The notes under the pieces: generated by a model | Told to the model about the DNA's origin: nothing | The model's input: the letters and a program-made list of their open reading frames with translations, nothing else | Databases searched by the model: none | Program-made: the position numbers and the translations under genes | Origin: Chitinophaga sp. 180180018-3 | GTDB taxonomy: Bacteria > Bacteroidota > Bacteroidia > Chitinophagales > Chitinophagaceae | Reading direction: 5' to 3' | Assembly (NCBI RefSeq): GCF_037893185.1 | Contig: NZ_CP140772.1 | Coordinates: 1,798,001 to 1,862,000 of the forward strand | Length of the DNA: 64,000 nucleotides | In this document: one piece after another, positions 25,427 through 33,227 of the stretch | Layout of the letters: each line of letters starts with the position of its first letter | How positions within the stretch are numbered: position 1 is the stretch's first letter

Positions 25427-26896
25427 TTATCTAAGATGATAACTATAACTCAATGCTACGTTTACTTTTCCCACTGAAAAAACATTCCCATTAAAGGTTA
25501 GTTTATCAGGGTATATCATGTTTACGATGGCTCGTACATCTTCATTATTCCCTTCTCCTAATATCTTATCCAACCTCATGAGGTTCTCCAATCCCGATGA
25601 AAGAAGCCCTTCCAGACAAGGAAATTTTGCGTTAAGGCCATCGACTTTTATATTTAACTGCTCGATCGTGGAACTGTATTGAGCTTTAAAATCGTTGTAA
25701 TCCGATGCCTCTATCTTATCCGTTGCAAGAAGGTCCCTAATGTGAGACATTCTTTTTTCATATTCATTTATCTGGCCCAAGACCTGTTTTTTTGAGACCT
25801 GAATATCATTTGTCATTTCATAATAAGTTTCGCACACTATCCTATGATAAATATCCAATATCTCCTTTTTGGGTACGTATCTTTTCAGCTCATCGTCGAA
25901 AGCCTTTGTTATTTTTTCAGAATTAATCCGGTGTGAACATCCTCGGTAACAATGGTAGTAAGTATAATGCCGACTTCTTCCTCTTGATTTACTTGCTGTA
26001 AGCAGCTTTCCGCATTCGGGGCATATAAGAAAGCCTTTCAGGGGAAATTCCCGCTGCGTCTCAATCTTTGGTCTGTATTTTCTACCACGACCGTCCAAAA
26101 CGTCCTGCACACGATCAAACAATTCTTCTGTAATAATTGCCTCGTGCTGCCCCTCTACAAAATAACTTTCCTCATCCTTAAACCTGGGAATAAAAATCTT
26201 TCCACAGTACAACGGATTCCTGATCAATTGCCAAAAGGCATTTTTGCTGCATCTTAGACCTTTATCCTTAGCCTTTTTCCAAATCTGTGCTGTATTGAAA
26301 GCCCCTTTGCCTATATGTTCAAAAGCCCATAAAAGAATTGATGCGTCAGGTTGCTTTGGAGCGATGTATTTATTGCCTGTCTCATCAACTTTGTTCTTAT
26401 AACCCACCGGAGCAAGTCCCATATAACGACCTTCCTTCTTTGCCCGTCTCATTCCGTAAAAAACATTGAGGGCACGGCGGTCATTTTCAACTTCAGGTGC
26501 GGCAAGATAGAATGCCAGCATCATTTTATTCTCCGGTATAGACAAATCTAAAGGCTGCTCAATAGCCTGCGGCTCAACGTTGAGGTCACGCAGCACATTT
26601 ATCATTTGGTAGGCATCGCCGGCATTGCGGCTGAATCGGTCCCATTTTGTGAACAAGATCAAGTCTATCCGATTTCTGTGCTTTTTAAGTTGCTGAATTA
26701 ATTTCTTCCACTCCGGCCTGTTGAAAGATTTTGCGGAATGATCTTCATAAATAATATTACGGATCTCGATAGAATGGTTGTCACAATATTTCCGCAACAT
26801 TTCCTCCTGGTTTCTTTGCGAATAACCTTTGTCCGCCTGCTCATCGGTGCTTACGCGGATATATAGATCAGCGATAGGTTCCCTGTCCTTTTTCAT
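25427..26896 (-). CDS. Large serine recombinase 2
   Basis: The 489-residue product has the resolvase domain with Ser16 in LYIRVSTDEQ and the WDRFSRN arginine motif. A recombinase domain (about residues 170-290) and a zinc ribbon (CPECGKLL, then a HC and C.HR pair) follow, plus a helical C-terminal part with YEKRMSHIRDLLATDKIEASDY, which matches recombinase 1. The ending VALSYSYHLR is different from recombinase 1 and stays clear of host DNA, so it may show the original style of C-terminus. The start overlaps the stop of the 52-residue gene upstream (ATGA), indicating translational coupling. It is a probable integrase of the element. Confidence 0.93.
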   Translation of the reverse strand: MKKDREPIADLYIRVSTDEQADKGYSQRNQEEMLRKYCDNHSIEIRNIIYEDHSAKSFNRPEWKKLIQQLKKHRNRIDLILFTKWDRFSRNAGDAYQMINVLRDLNVEPQAIEQPLDLSIPENKMMLAFYLAAPEVENDRRALNVFYGMRRAKKEGRYMGLAPVGYKNKVDETGNKYIAPKQPDASILLWAFEHIGKGAFNTAQIWKKAKDKGLRCSKNAFWQLIRNPLYCGKIFIPRFKDEESYFVEGQHEAIITEELFDRVQDVLDGRGRKYRPKIETQREFPLKGFLICPECGKLLTASKSRGRSRHYTYYHCYRGCSHRINSEKITKAFDDELKRYVPKKEILDIYHRIVCETYYEMTNDIQVSKKQVLGQINEYEKRMSHIRDLLATDKIEASDYNDFKAQYSSTIEQLNIKVDGLNAKFPCLEGLLSSGLENLMRLDKILGEGNNEDVRAIVNMIYPDKLTFNGNVFSVGKVNVALSYSYHLR

Positions 26897-27051
26897 CTCT
26901 CTAAATATTTTACGACCACAATCCTGGCCAGTTTCTTTAAAAACAACAACAGCTTTGCTGCATCCTCACTGCTCATTTCCTTAGCCTCTCCATTAAACAT
27001 TTTAATGAGCTTTTCGGGTGTCATCTTGCTGTTTGAAAAACTGTTATTCAT
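26893..27051 (-). CDS. Small 52-residue protein coupled to serine recombinase 2
   Basis: This short frame begins MNNSFSNSKMTPEKLIKMF and ends VVKYLER. Its TGA overlaps the ATG of recombinase 2 in an ATGA junction, strong evidence that it is translated. Predicted to be mostly helical, with a Lys/Leu-rich amphipathic C-terminal half (AAKLLLFLKKLARIVVVKYL). Small genes in front of serine recombinases can encode directionality factors or regulators; that role is inference. It is the first gene of the recombinase 2 unit and lies 69 bp from a phased TGGC-box site. Confidence 0.65.
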   Translation of the reverse strand: MNNSFSNSKMTPEKLIKMFNGEAKEMSSEDAAKLLLFLKKLARIVVVKYLER

Positions 27052-27119
27052 CTTATTCACTACTCTTGACAATTATGGAAAGTTTAAATTATCAAAGAGT
27101 TGTGGCGGGTTTTCAAATG

Positions 27120-27143
27120 TGGCAGCGAGTGGAAGCATTTGGC
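27120..27143. promoter_or_regulatory. Phased TGGC-box site upstream of the recombinase unit
   Basis: TGGC at 27120, TGGA at 27130 and TGGC at 27140 lie at an exact 10-bp period. The site is 69-92 bp upstream of the minus-strand 52-residue gene, with GCCA on its coding strand. The same arrangement occurs at 47654, 55096 and 61114. Confidence 0.45.
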
Positions 27144-27206
27144 TATCCGGGACGCCTCATAGAGCTGTAAAATGCTGTTTGCTATAAAAAATATTATTAC
27201 ACATTA

Positions 27207-27233
27207 AATGTAACGACCGTTACATTACATTTG
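27207..27233 (+). promoter_or_regulatory. Operator and promoter of the ChrB-like gene
   Basis: AATGTAACG and CGTTACATT form a perfect 9-bp inverted repeat with a 2-bp centre (27207-27226). The -7 element TACATTTG (27226-27233, matching TAnnTTTG) overlaps its last base. The ATG is at 27238, so the transcript would start at or next to the start codon. A repressor bound to the palindrome would block the promoter. Confidence 0.6.
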
Positions 27234-27237
27234 TATC

Positions 27238-27783
27238 ATGATTAAGGTCAATGCCTGGTTGCTGTTAACGTACAAAGTACCGCCGGAACCATCAAAAAAC
27301 AGGATCGCTTTATGGCGCAAATTGAAAGCACTCGGTGCTGTATATCTGCAAAACAGTATTTGTCTCCTACCTAAAACAACGGAACATATCAGGCAATTGA
27401 AGTTGATAGAAAACGATATTGCCAGGATTAAGGGCGAAAGTGTTCTGTTAGAAACTGTTGGCTTAGATAAGACTCAGGAACAAAAAGTTGTCAGCCGGTT
27501 TAAGGCAGACAGAGACGAAGAATACAAGGAATTTTTAGGGAAATGCGCCGACTTTGATGCCGAAATTAAAAAAGAAACTAAAGCCAAGCATTTCACCTAC
27601 GCAGAACTTGAAGAAAACGATGTGGACTTAAAGAAACTGCAAACATGGTTTGACAAGATTAAGAAATTGGATTTCTATGGAGCGGCGCTTGCTGTAACAG
27701 CAGGCCATAAACTCATGGAATGCCAGGTTATATTGGATGAATATGCCCGGAAAGTATATAACGCGCATGAAGAAAATCAATAA
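27238..27783 (+). CDS. ChrB N-terminal-domain-like protein (putative regulator)
   Basis: This 181-residue protein starts with WLLLTYKVPPEPSKNRIALW, the typical opening of the ChrB N-terminal domain, followed by RKLKALGAVYLQNSICLLP. In ChrB this part is a PaaX/PadR-like regulatory domain that senses chromate. The larger C-terminal domain of full ChrB is missing, and instead a charged helical region follows. A palindromic operator directly in front suggests autoregulation. The stop codon overlaps the MFS transporter gene by 17 bp, so the pair works together. Chromate as the ligand is not shown; the partner is an MFS carrier rather than ChrA. Confidence 0.75.
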   Translation: MIKVNAWLLLTYKVPPEPSKNRIALWRKLKALGAVYLQNSICLLPKTTEHIRQLKLIENDIARIKGESVLLETVGLDKTQEQKVVSRFKADRDEEYKEFLGKCADFDAEIKKETKAKHFTYAELEENDVDLKKLQTWFDKIKKLDFYGAALAVTAGHKLMECQVILDEYARKVYNAHEENQ

Positions 27784-28972
27784 CATTGTCCTACCTCGCC
27801 AGTCCAATTTAAGAAGAAGGTCATGGCAGTTCATCTTACTATTTGGTATCATTAGTATGTTCGGTGACATTACTTACGAAGGCGGGCGAAGCATCGCATC
27901 ACCGTACCTCGCTATTTTAGGAGCCGGTTCTGCAATGGTAGGTTTAGTAAGCGGCTTGGGGGAATTTATTGGTTATGCCTTTCGGCTGGTGTCGGGTTAT
28001 ATTGCTGGTAAAACAAAATCATATTGGACTATAACATTTGTCGGTTATGGACTATTGATATCAATTCCATTGCTTGCCATTACCAATAATTGGCAATTAG
28101 CAGCATTATTTGTAGTGCTGGAACGACTTGGAAAGGCTGTAAGATCTCCTGCTAAAGATACCATGCTTTCATTTGCAACATCCAATACCGGAAGAGGTTT
28201 CGGATTTGCGGTACATGAATTTATCGATCAGATAGGCGGGATTATAGGCCCGCTACTTTTTTCGATAGTCTTCTTTTTGCACGGAACATACAGAACGGGA
28301 TTTACCCTGCTCTGGATACCAGCTATACTCACTATTATTTTTTTACTCATAGCACGAATAAAAGTACCCAAACCTGAATTATTGGAAGACGATCATACAG
28401 AAAAAGAAGAGCTATCGGCTCTGCCCCAAAAATTAAGTCCAAAATTTTGGCGTTATATGCTATTTTCTTTTTTAAGTGTCTTAGGCTTTGCCAATTTTCA
28501 ACTTATTGCTTATCACCTGAAAGTAAATGCTGTCATAACTGACACACAGATTCCTTTGTTTTATGCTATTGCAATGGGAGTTGATGCAGTAGCTGCATTG
28601 ATTATTGGTAAAATATATGATAAAACCGGACTGAAGGTTTTAGGTCTGCTTCCACTGATAACTATTCCGATTGCTTTTGCCGCATTTACACACTCCTTCA
28701 ATTGGGTACTGGTCAGCGTTGTATTATGGGGTGTCGCAATGGCCATTCATGAAACCATTATGAGAGCTGCGATTGCCGATATAGTAACAGCAAAAAGAAG
28801 AGCATTTGCGTATGGCATCTTTTACACTGCTTATGGATTAGCCTGGTTCTTAGGAAGCACTTCAATAGGGTATTTATATCAAATAAGCATTCCCCTCATT
28901 TTATGGTTTGTTGCCTGCGTTCAGATTTTAGCCTTGTTGTCTTTCCTATTCCTTTACAAAGAATTGAAATAA
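27767..28972 (+). CDS. MFS transporter
   Basis: The start at 27767 (MKKINNIVLPRQ) is preferred; an earlier in-frame ATG at 27737 lies deeper inside the ChrB-like gene. The 401-residue product shows about twelve membrane segments arranged in two halves around a hydrophilic loop (near residues 200-225, EDDHTEKEEL). Family marks include GRSIASPYLAILGAGSAMVG and a central GKAVRSPAKDTMLSFA. It resembles MFS permeases found beside ChrB-like regulators. The probable role is efflux of a toxic compound or ion, but the substrate is unknown. It is ICE cargo. Confidence 0.85.
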   Translation: MKKINNIVLPRQSNLRRRSWQFILLFGIISMFGDITYEGGRSIASPYLAILGAGSAMVGLVSGLGEFIGYAFRLVSGYIAGKTKSYWTITFVGYGLLISIPLLAITNNWQLAALFVVLERLGKAVRSPAKDTMLSFATSNTGRGFGFAVHEFIDQIGGIIGPLLFSIVFFLHGTYRTGFTLLWIPAILTIIFLLIARIKVPKPELLEDDHTEKEELSALPQKLSPKFWRYMLFSFLSVLGFANFQLIAYHLKVNAVITDTQIPLFYAIAMGVDAVAALIIGKIYDKTGLKVLGLLPLITIPIAFAAFTHSFNWVLVSVVLWGVAMAIHETIMRAAIADIVTAKRRAFAYGIFYTAYGLAWFLGSTSIGYLYQISIPLILWFVACVQILALLSFLFLYKELK

Positions 28973-29590
28973 ATTTCACGATCAATTGCGGGACTTCTTC
29001 ATTAAAACCAGGGAAAACAACATACGATTGTAACAACTACCCATCGTTCCATATTTCCCATTTTGAAGCGATAATACCTATCTATAAAAACGCTTCTTCA
29101 TTTTCAAATATCTCCCCTCTGTTGTGTGGCTTTTACAGCCACAAACTTTTAAAAAAGGTTTAGAAAATTCAACGAATTGGTTGTGTTGTTTTGATACACT
29201 CCAGGCCGTTTCCTAATGCCTTTTTCACTGCTTCCACGGATTTTTTTTATTCAAGAGCCAGTATGCTGTTTTTGTTTCGTTTCAAGAGCAAAGGTATGAC
29301 CGTGTTCTTAACGGGGGCAAAAGGTCATGCAAGTTTGGAAAAAAATCTCCACCCCTTGGGTAGTATTTTTTCCCAAAACCTTGTGCCCCCTAAACACTAA
29401 CCTTTCCTGCTCGTGAAACGAAACATAGCATACTCCGGCTCTTTACACGAATAAAAAAAATGTCAGAAGTGAAAAAATACAGCATTGGAAACGGCAACAA
29501 AGTGAAACGAAACAGCACCTCCTCTCATTGCCGAATAAATCAAAAAAAATCAGACAAGAACAAATTCAATAACGCTAAAAATCAACAATC
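28973..29590. other. 618-bp intergenic region upstream of ssb
   Basis: I see no well-supported gene. The region holds a small hairpin (TGTGGC / GCCACA, 29125-29143) after the MFS gene, the long inverted repeat at 29248-29453, and a further TGAAACGAAAC copy at 29503. A 44-codon Lys/Asn-rich frame (29460-29594) ends in an ATGA overlap with ssb but is of low complexity. Confidence 0.6.
29248..29453. repeat. Long imperfect inverted repeat upstream of ssb
   Basis: The left arm (29248-29294) and right arm (29401-29453) match over about 50 bp with small gaps. Exact blocks include GTTTCGTTTCA / TGAAACGAAAC, AGTATGCT / AGCATACT and GAGCC / GGCTC. The 106 bp between the arms have no gene. It may be an origin, a regulatory region or a promoter pair. 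Confidence 0.6.
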
Positions 29591-29971
29591 ATGAACATCA
29601 CAGGAAGACTGACAAGGGATGCGGAAGTACGCACAACGTCAAACGGCAAACAGGTAGTAAACTTTTCCGTAGCGGTAAACGACAGCTACAAGAACAAACA
29701 GGGCGAGCGAGTGGAGCAAACCGCCTTCTTCGACTGCTCATACTGGATAACCCCGAACGTGGTGAAGATGCTCACCAAAGGGCTACTGGTGGAACTCACA
29801 GGCAGGGTAAGTACAAGGGCGTGGGTAAGCAAGGACGGAGAACCGAGAGCAGGACTAAACTTCCATACCTCCAACATCAAACCGCTTGCAGGAGGTAGAA
29901 GAAGCGAAACGCCACAGGCTACTACGGAACTGAACACAGGCAATACACAGGAAGACGACCTACCATTTTAA
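29591..29971 (+). CDS. ssb: Single-stranded DNA-binding protein
   Basis: The 126-residue product has an OB-fold (about residues 1-100; MNITGRLTRDAEVRTTSNGKQ, AFFDCSYW, LVELTGRVSTRAWV). It has a short linker and an acidic tail ending DDLPF, the site that binds other replication proteins. It protects single-stranded DNA during conjugative transfer or element replication. It is the first gene of the plus-strand accessory and PRTRC operon. Confidence 0.95.
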   Translation: MNITGRLTRDAEVRTTSNGKQVVNFSVAVNDSYKNKQGERVEQTAFFDCSYWITPNVVKMLTKGLLVELTGRVSTRAWVSKDGEPRAGLNFHTSNIKPLAGGRRSETPQATTELNTGNTQEDDLPF

Positions 29972-30015
29972 ACAGCAATCGATCATTTTTTTAACAATTC
30001 AAAATTTAAAACATC

Positions 30016-31089
30016 ATGGCACATAATCTCAATTTCAACAGCAGAACAGGTAAATACAGTTTCTTCAGCGTTCAGGAAAAAGCATGGCACGGCTTGGGGC
30101 AGATCGTACAGGACTATCCCACAAGTGAAGAAGCAATCCGATATGCAGGGCTTGATTACGAAGTCATCAAAAGTCCGCTGTTCACCAAAGGCTCAAACAT
30201 CATAGAAACTTCACAGGGTATCGAAGTAGGATACAGCGAACTGGACGTTCCCAACTACTTCGCCAACATCCGAAGCGACAACAATGCAGTATTAGGCGTT
30301 GTAGGCAAGGATTACCATATCGTGCAGAATCGCGAAGCGTTCAATTTCTTTGATGCCATTGTAGGCGGTGGGGACGGCATCCTGTATGAAACAGCAGGTG
30401 CATTGGGCAACGGTGAGCGCATATTTATTACGGCAAAACTGCCCGACTATATACGAGTTGGCAACGGTGATGATATTACAGAAAAATACATCTTCCTGAC
30501 AACCTCCCACGATGGAAGCGGAAGTATTACGGCAGCGTTTACGCCCATCCGTATCGTTTGCCAAAATACCCTTAACGCTTCGCTTCGCAACATGAGCAAC
30601 GTGGTACGTATTAAGCATACATCAGGCGCTAAACAACGCTTGGAGAATGCGCACAAGGTTATGGGACTGGCAAACACCCTCAGCAACCAATTACAGGACA
30701 TTTTCAACAACTGGACAAAAGTAAGGGTAACGGATAGCGAAGTAAAGAAACTGATACAGCTTGCACTTTGCCCCAACAAGGAAACCCTTGACCTGCTCAA
30801 AAAAGGTGCAGAGGAAGAAGTTTCCACTGTGTTCAAAAATACCGTTGATGATGCCTTTGCCTATGCAATGATAAGCGATACACAGCAGATGGAAACCACC
30901 AAAGGCACTTTGTTCGGAGCGTACAATGCCGTGACAGGCTACTATCAGAACGTAAGGAATTACAAAGACAGCGAAGCCAAATTACAGAGCATTGTATTGG
31001 GCGGTACTGCACAGTTAAAGACCCAAAAAGCCTTTGAACTGTGTACCTCATTCGAGAAAATCGGGGCAGACGCTTTTGAACTCAATTAA
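30016..31089 (+). CDS. DUF932 (phage/plasmid-like TIGR03299) protein
   Basis: This is a 357-residue protein with the typical DUF932 opening (AWHGLGQIVQDYPTSEEAI), the central GKDYHIVQNREAFNFFDAIV and a TPIRIVCQNTLNASLR box. The family is widespread on phages, plasmids and ICEs, where it lies near ssb and PRTRC genes. Its biochemical role is unknown, and no catalytic motif is evident. Spacing to ssb is 44 bp, and a GC-rich hairpin follows the stop codon. Confidence 0.9.
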   Translation: MAHNLNFNSRTGKYSFFSVQEKAWHGLGQIVQDYPTSEEAIRYAGLDYEVIKSPLFTKGSNIIETSQGIEVGYSELDVPNYFANIRSDNNAVLGVVGKDYHIVQNREAFNFFDAIVGGGDGILYETAGALGNGERIFITAKLPDYIRVGNGDDITEKYIFLTTSHDGSGSITAAFTPIRIVCQNTLNASLRNMSNVVRIKHTSGAKQRLENAHKVMGLANTLSNQLQDIFNNWTKVRVTDSEVKKLIQLALCPNKETLDLLKKGAEEEVSTVFKNTVDDAFAYAMISDTQQMETTKGTLFGAYNAVTGYYQNVRNYKDSEAKLQSIVLGGTAQLKTQKAFELCTSFEKIGADAFELN

Positions 31090-31098
31090 GTAACCACA

Positions 31099-31124
31099 GG
31101 CGACCGCCTGCAAAGGTGGTCGCC
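31099..31124 (+). terminator. GC-rich hairpin after the DUF932 gene
   Basis: GGCGACC (31099-31105) pairs with GGTCGCC (31118-31124). There is no proper T-tract, so this is a weak terminator or an mRNA-processing structure. Confidence 0.4.
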
Positions 31125-31142
31125 CTTAAAAAAATTACAGGA

Positions 31143-31322
31143 ATGATACTCGAAACCTTTATAGCAACCGTAAAACACGACAATGGCAAAATTCGATTTA
31201 GGGTTGTATCACTAAACGGAGAGCAAGGAGTAATCGAACAGATAACGGCAGCAGAAGGATGCCCCCCAAGCGCTATTGTTAAAATAAAAAAAGTTGATAA
31301 CGATATAAAAAGTGAGATATGA
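31143..31322 (+). CDS. Small hypothetical ICE protein (59 residues)
   Basis: The ATG at 31143 is preferred to a GTG at 31116, which lies in the hairpin. The product (MILETFIATVKHDNGKIRF at the start) looks like a compact beta-strand-rich protein and ends with a Lys/Asp-rich tail. The stop overlaps the next start (ATGA), suggesting coupled translation. I do not recognise a family. Confidence 0.6.
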   Translation: MILETFIATVKHDNGKIRFRVVSLNGEQGVIEQITAAEGCPPSAIVKIKKVDNDIKSEI

Positions 31323-31513
31323 AAGCAAAATCAATAGACGAAGCGAAAAGTTACGCAAAAGCACAAAGCCTGAATAAAGATAACAAAGATGTGGCTATAT
31401 ATATCATTCATTGTAACCGAACAGAATCTTTCTACGTAGATACCGATAGTTTAATACGACTGTGGGAGCAGCTAATCGGCTACTATATCAATGGGGTTTT
31501 TACTTCTGAATAA
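31319..31513 (+). CDS. Small hypothetical ICE protein (64 residues)
   Basis: The start is coupled to the previous gene by an ATGA overlap. The 64-residue product begins MKAKSIDEAKSYAKAQSLN and has a short hydrophobic strand (VAIYIIHC) followed by NRTESFYVDTDSLIRLWEQLIGYY. It is soluble, with no recognised domain. The position among accessory genes suggests an ICE maintenance or host-interaction role, which is speculative. Confidence 0.6.
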   Translation: MKAKSIDEAKSYAKAQSLNKDNKDVAIYIIHCNRTESFYVDTDSLIRLWEQLIGYYINGVFTSE

Positions 31514-31544
31514 TTACACTCCTAATATTAAAAATTCAAAGAAA

Positions 31545-32204
31545 ATGAAAACGATTAGTATAAAGCTATACACCTTTTCCGAACTGGAAAAGGAAGCACA
31601 GGACAAAGCAACGGAGCATTTTAGATTCTTTAACACCGATCATAACTGGTGGGAAAGCGAATGCGAGGATTTTATAACTATCTGCTCATTAATTGGCATC
31701 CGTATAAACCTGAAAGAGATTTATTTCAGAGGATTTTATTCGCAGGGAGACGGGAGTTGTTTCATTTCAAATATTGATGTATCAGCATTCATTAAAGGTA
31801 TAGCGGAACAGGCTTGGAAAAGTTATGCCCCCACACTGGAGCTGAACATACAGCCATGTACCATTGACAGGCGTGTAATAAAACTTATCGAAAACAGGAC
31901 AATAGAAATGCCAATGTGGACAGACAAACCCCACATGGGTTATTATGTAGCGTATTACTCTGAAAGTTATTTACATAAGGATAGCGGCAGGCAACACGCT
32001 TTAATTGAGGCTGAAATCGAAAAACTGGACGTGTGGGTATTGCGGACTTTAGAGCAGTTAAACAACTATCTATACAAGTGCCTTGAATGTACTTATGATT
32101 ATTTGATAAGCGATGAAGCCATACAAGAAACCATAGAAGCGAACGAGTATCATTTTACGCCAAACGGAGTGCATACTGACTGGCTTTGTAATTATGCCGA
32201 ATAA
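31545..32204 (+). CDS. Phage/ICE accessory protein, annotated in relatives as antitoxin-like
   Basis: The start at 31545 (MKTISIKLYTFSELEKEAQDKA) is chosen; the longer frame from 31491 overlaps the previous gene. The 219-residue product has the marked motif FRGFYSQGDGSCF, which is shared with phage and ICE proteins sometimes labelled as antitoxins of stability systems. A toxin partner is not obvious next to it, so that label is doubtful. It is rich in Trp, Tyr and Glu, and acidic overall. Confidence 0.65.
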   Translation: MKTISIKLYTFSELEKEAQDKATEHFRFFNTDHNWWESECEDFITICSLIGIRINLKEIYFRGFYSQGDGSCFISNIDVSAFIKGIAEQAWKSYAPTLELNIQPCTIDRRVIKLIENRTIEMPMWTDKPHMGYYVAYYSESYLHKDSGRQHALIEAEIEKLDVWVLRTLEQLNNYLYKCLECTYDYLISDEAIQETIEANEYHFTPNGVHTDWLCNYAE

Positions 32205-32217
32205 AAAATCAGCAACA

Positions 32218-32433
32218 ATGAAACTATCTATAACAGATTTAAATGGCCACCCGATTGAGGTCACAGACCTTGACAAAGCGATCAGGATAACAGCCGAATA
32301 CAAGGCATACAGGCACGAGGACAAAAGTTTTTCTGATTTCGACAACAGGCAATGCGCCTACTGGACAGATATACACGAGAAACTCATGTCATTAAAAAAA
32401 CAATTAATGAATAATAAAAACTTAAAGAAATGA
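32218..32433 (+). CDS. Small hypothetical ICE protein (71 residues)
   Basis: The ATG at 32218 (MKLSITDLNGHPIEVTDL) is preferred to an ATG at 32194 inside the upstream gene. The product ends in a Lys/Asn-rich tail, and its stop overlaps the PRTRC-E start by 4 bp. The central part (DFDNRQCAYWTDIHEKL) is distinctive, but I cannot name the family. It is probably co-translated with the PRTRC genes. Confidence 0.6.
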   Translation: MKLSITDLNGHPIEVTDLDKAIRITAEYKAYRHEDKSFSDFDNRQCAYWTDIHEKLMSLKKQLMNNKNLKK

Positions 32434-32957
32434 ACGCAAACTTTTTCAAGCAGATAACACAAATGAACATTACAGGTGATTTGCATCTGGTTATTTCAAA
32501 GGGTGCAGATAATACCCTTATTGTTACCACACAATTAAACAATGAGCATTGCGGAGACGATGCAAAGCACACCATAGTTCCACTCAATTTAAAGGGAACG
32601 GCAGAAGAACTGGACGAGGGATATTTTGAGCGGATAACCGCACCTATTGAAAAGGCTTCGGGATTAATGGTGAACATGGAAGCCTTTTTAAAGCAATTGG
32701 AGGAAGCGCAAAAGCAATCTGCTATGGAGAAGGAAAAAGCAGACAAAGAGCGCAGGGAAAAGGAAGCAAGGGACAAGAAGTACAAAGAAGCAATGACAAA
32801 AGCGGATGAACTGGAAAAAGAGGGCAAACACCGTGAAGCATGGATGAAAGTACCCGACCCAACCGAATACCCCGAAAACGCCGAGGCAATACGCAAACGT
32901 AAATCGCAATTGTCCGACAAGTTCGCATCACCGAGCCTATTCGGGCAAGCAGAGTAA
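32430..32957 (+). CDS. PRTRC system protein E
   Basis: The 175-residue product opens with NFFKQITQMNITGDLHLVIS, characteristic of PRTRC protein E. It continues with an APIEKASGLMVNMEAFLKQLE segment and a long charged coiled coil (about residues 90-140, rich in Glu and Lys). PRTRC clusters (ParB-related, ThiF-related cassette) are found on plasmids and ICEs; their function is unknown. The gene is coupled to the preceding small gene by overlap and lies upstream of protein C. Confidence 0.85.
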   Translation: MNANFFKQITQMNITGDLHLVISKGADNTLIVTTQLNNEHCGDDAKHTIVPLNLKGTAEELDEGYFERITAPIEKASGLMVNMEAFLKQLEEAQKQSAMEKEKADKERREKEARDKKYKEAMTKADELEKEGKHREAWMKVPDPTEYPENAEAIRKRKSQLSDKFASPSLFGQAE

Positions 32958-32989
32958 AACAAATTGTTCAACGCCAAAAATCAGCAATC

Positions 32990-33208
32990 ATGTTATTAGC
33001 AACACAGTTAGAACGCATATTCCTGTTTGAAGACAAAGGGCAGGAAATCAGGTTGACAGACCCCGAACCCCAATGGAGCGTACAGGCAGTATTGAATTTC
33101 TATTCCAATACCTACCCGATACTCACCACTGCAAAAATATCCGCACCTGCTATCAGGGAAGATACGGTGCAGTACCGTTTTGAGAGCGTAATGGGAACAA
33201 AAGGTTAA
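32990..33208 (+). CDS. PRTRC system protein C
   Basis: This is a 72-residue protein with the hallmark of PRTRC C: a start resembling (L/V)ERIFLFEDKGQEIRLTDP, then a YSNTYPILTTA segment. Length and order (E, C, then the F-position gene, B and ThiF) agree with PRTRC cassettes. The function in the cassette is unknown. It resembles a small ubiquitin-like beta-grasp candidate in size, and the cassette contains an E1/ThiF-like enzyme; this connection is inference only. Confidence 0.85.
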   Translation: MLLATQLERIFLFEDKGQEIRLTDPEPQWSVQAVLNFYSNTYPILTTAKISAPAIREDTVQYRFESVMGTKG

Positions 33209-33227
33209 TCTAAAAAATAGTAAAACG

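Noticed and set aside
29460..29594. 44-codon frame with ATGA overlap to ssb
   Set aside because: Low-complexity Lys/Asn/Ser composition and no recognisable start region. The overlap with ssb alone is not enough support.
32384..32977. 197-residue minus-strand frame
   Set aside because: It is antisense to PRTRC E and rich in Ser/Phe/Cys, as expected for a shadow of a Lys/Glu-rich coding sequence.
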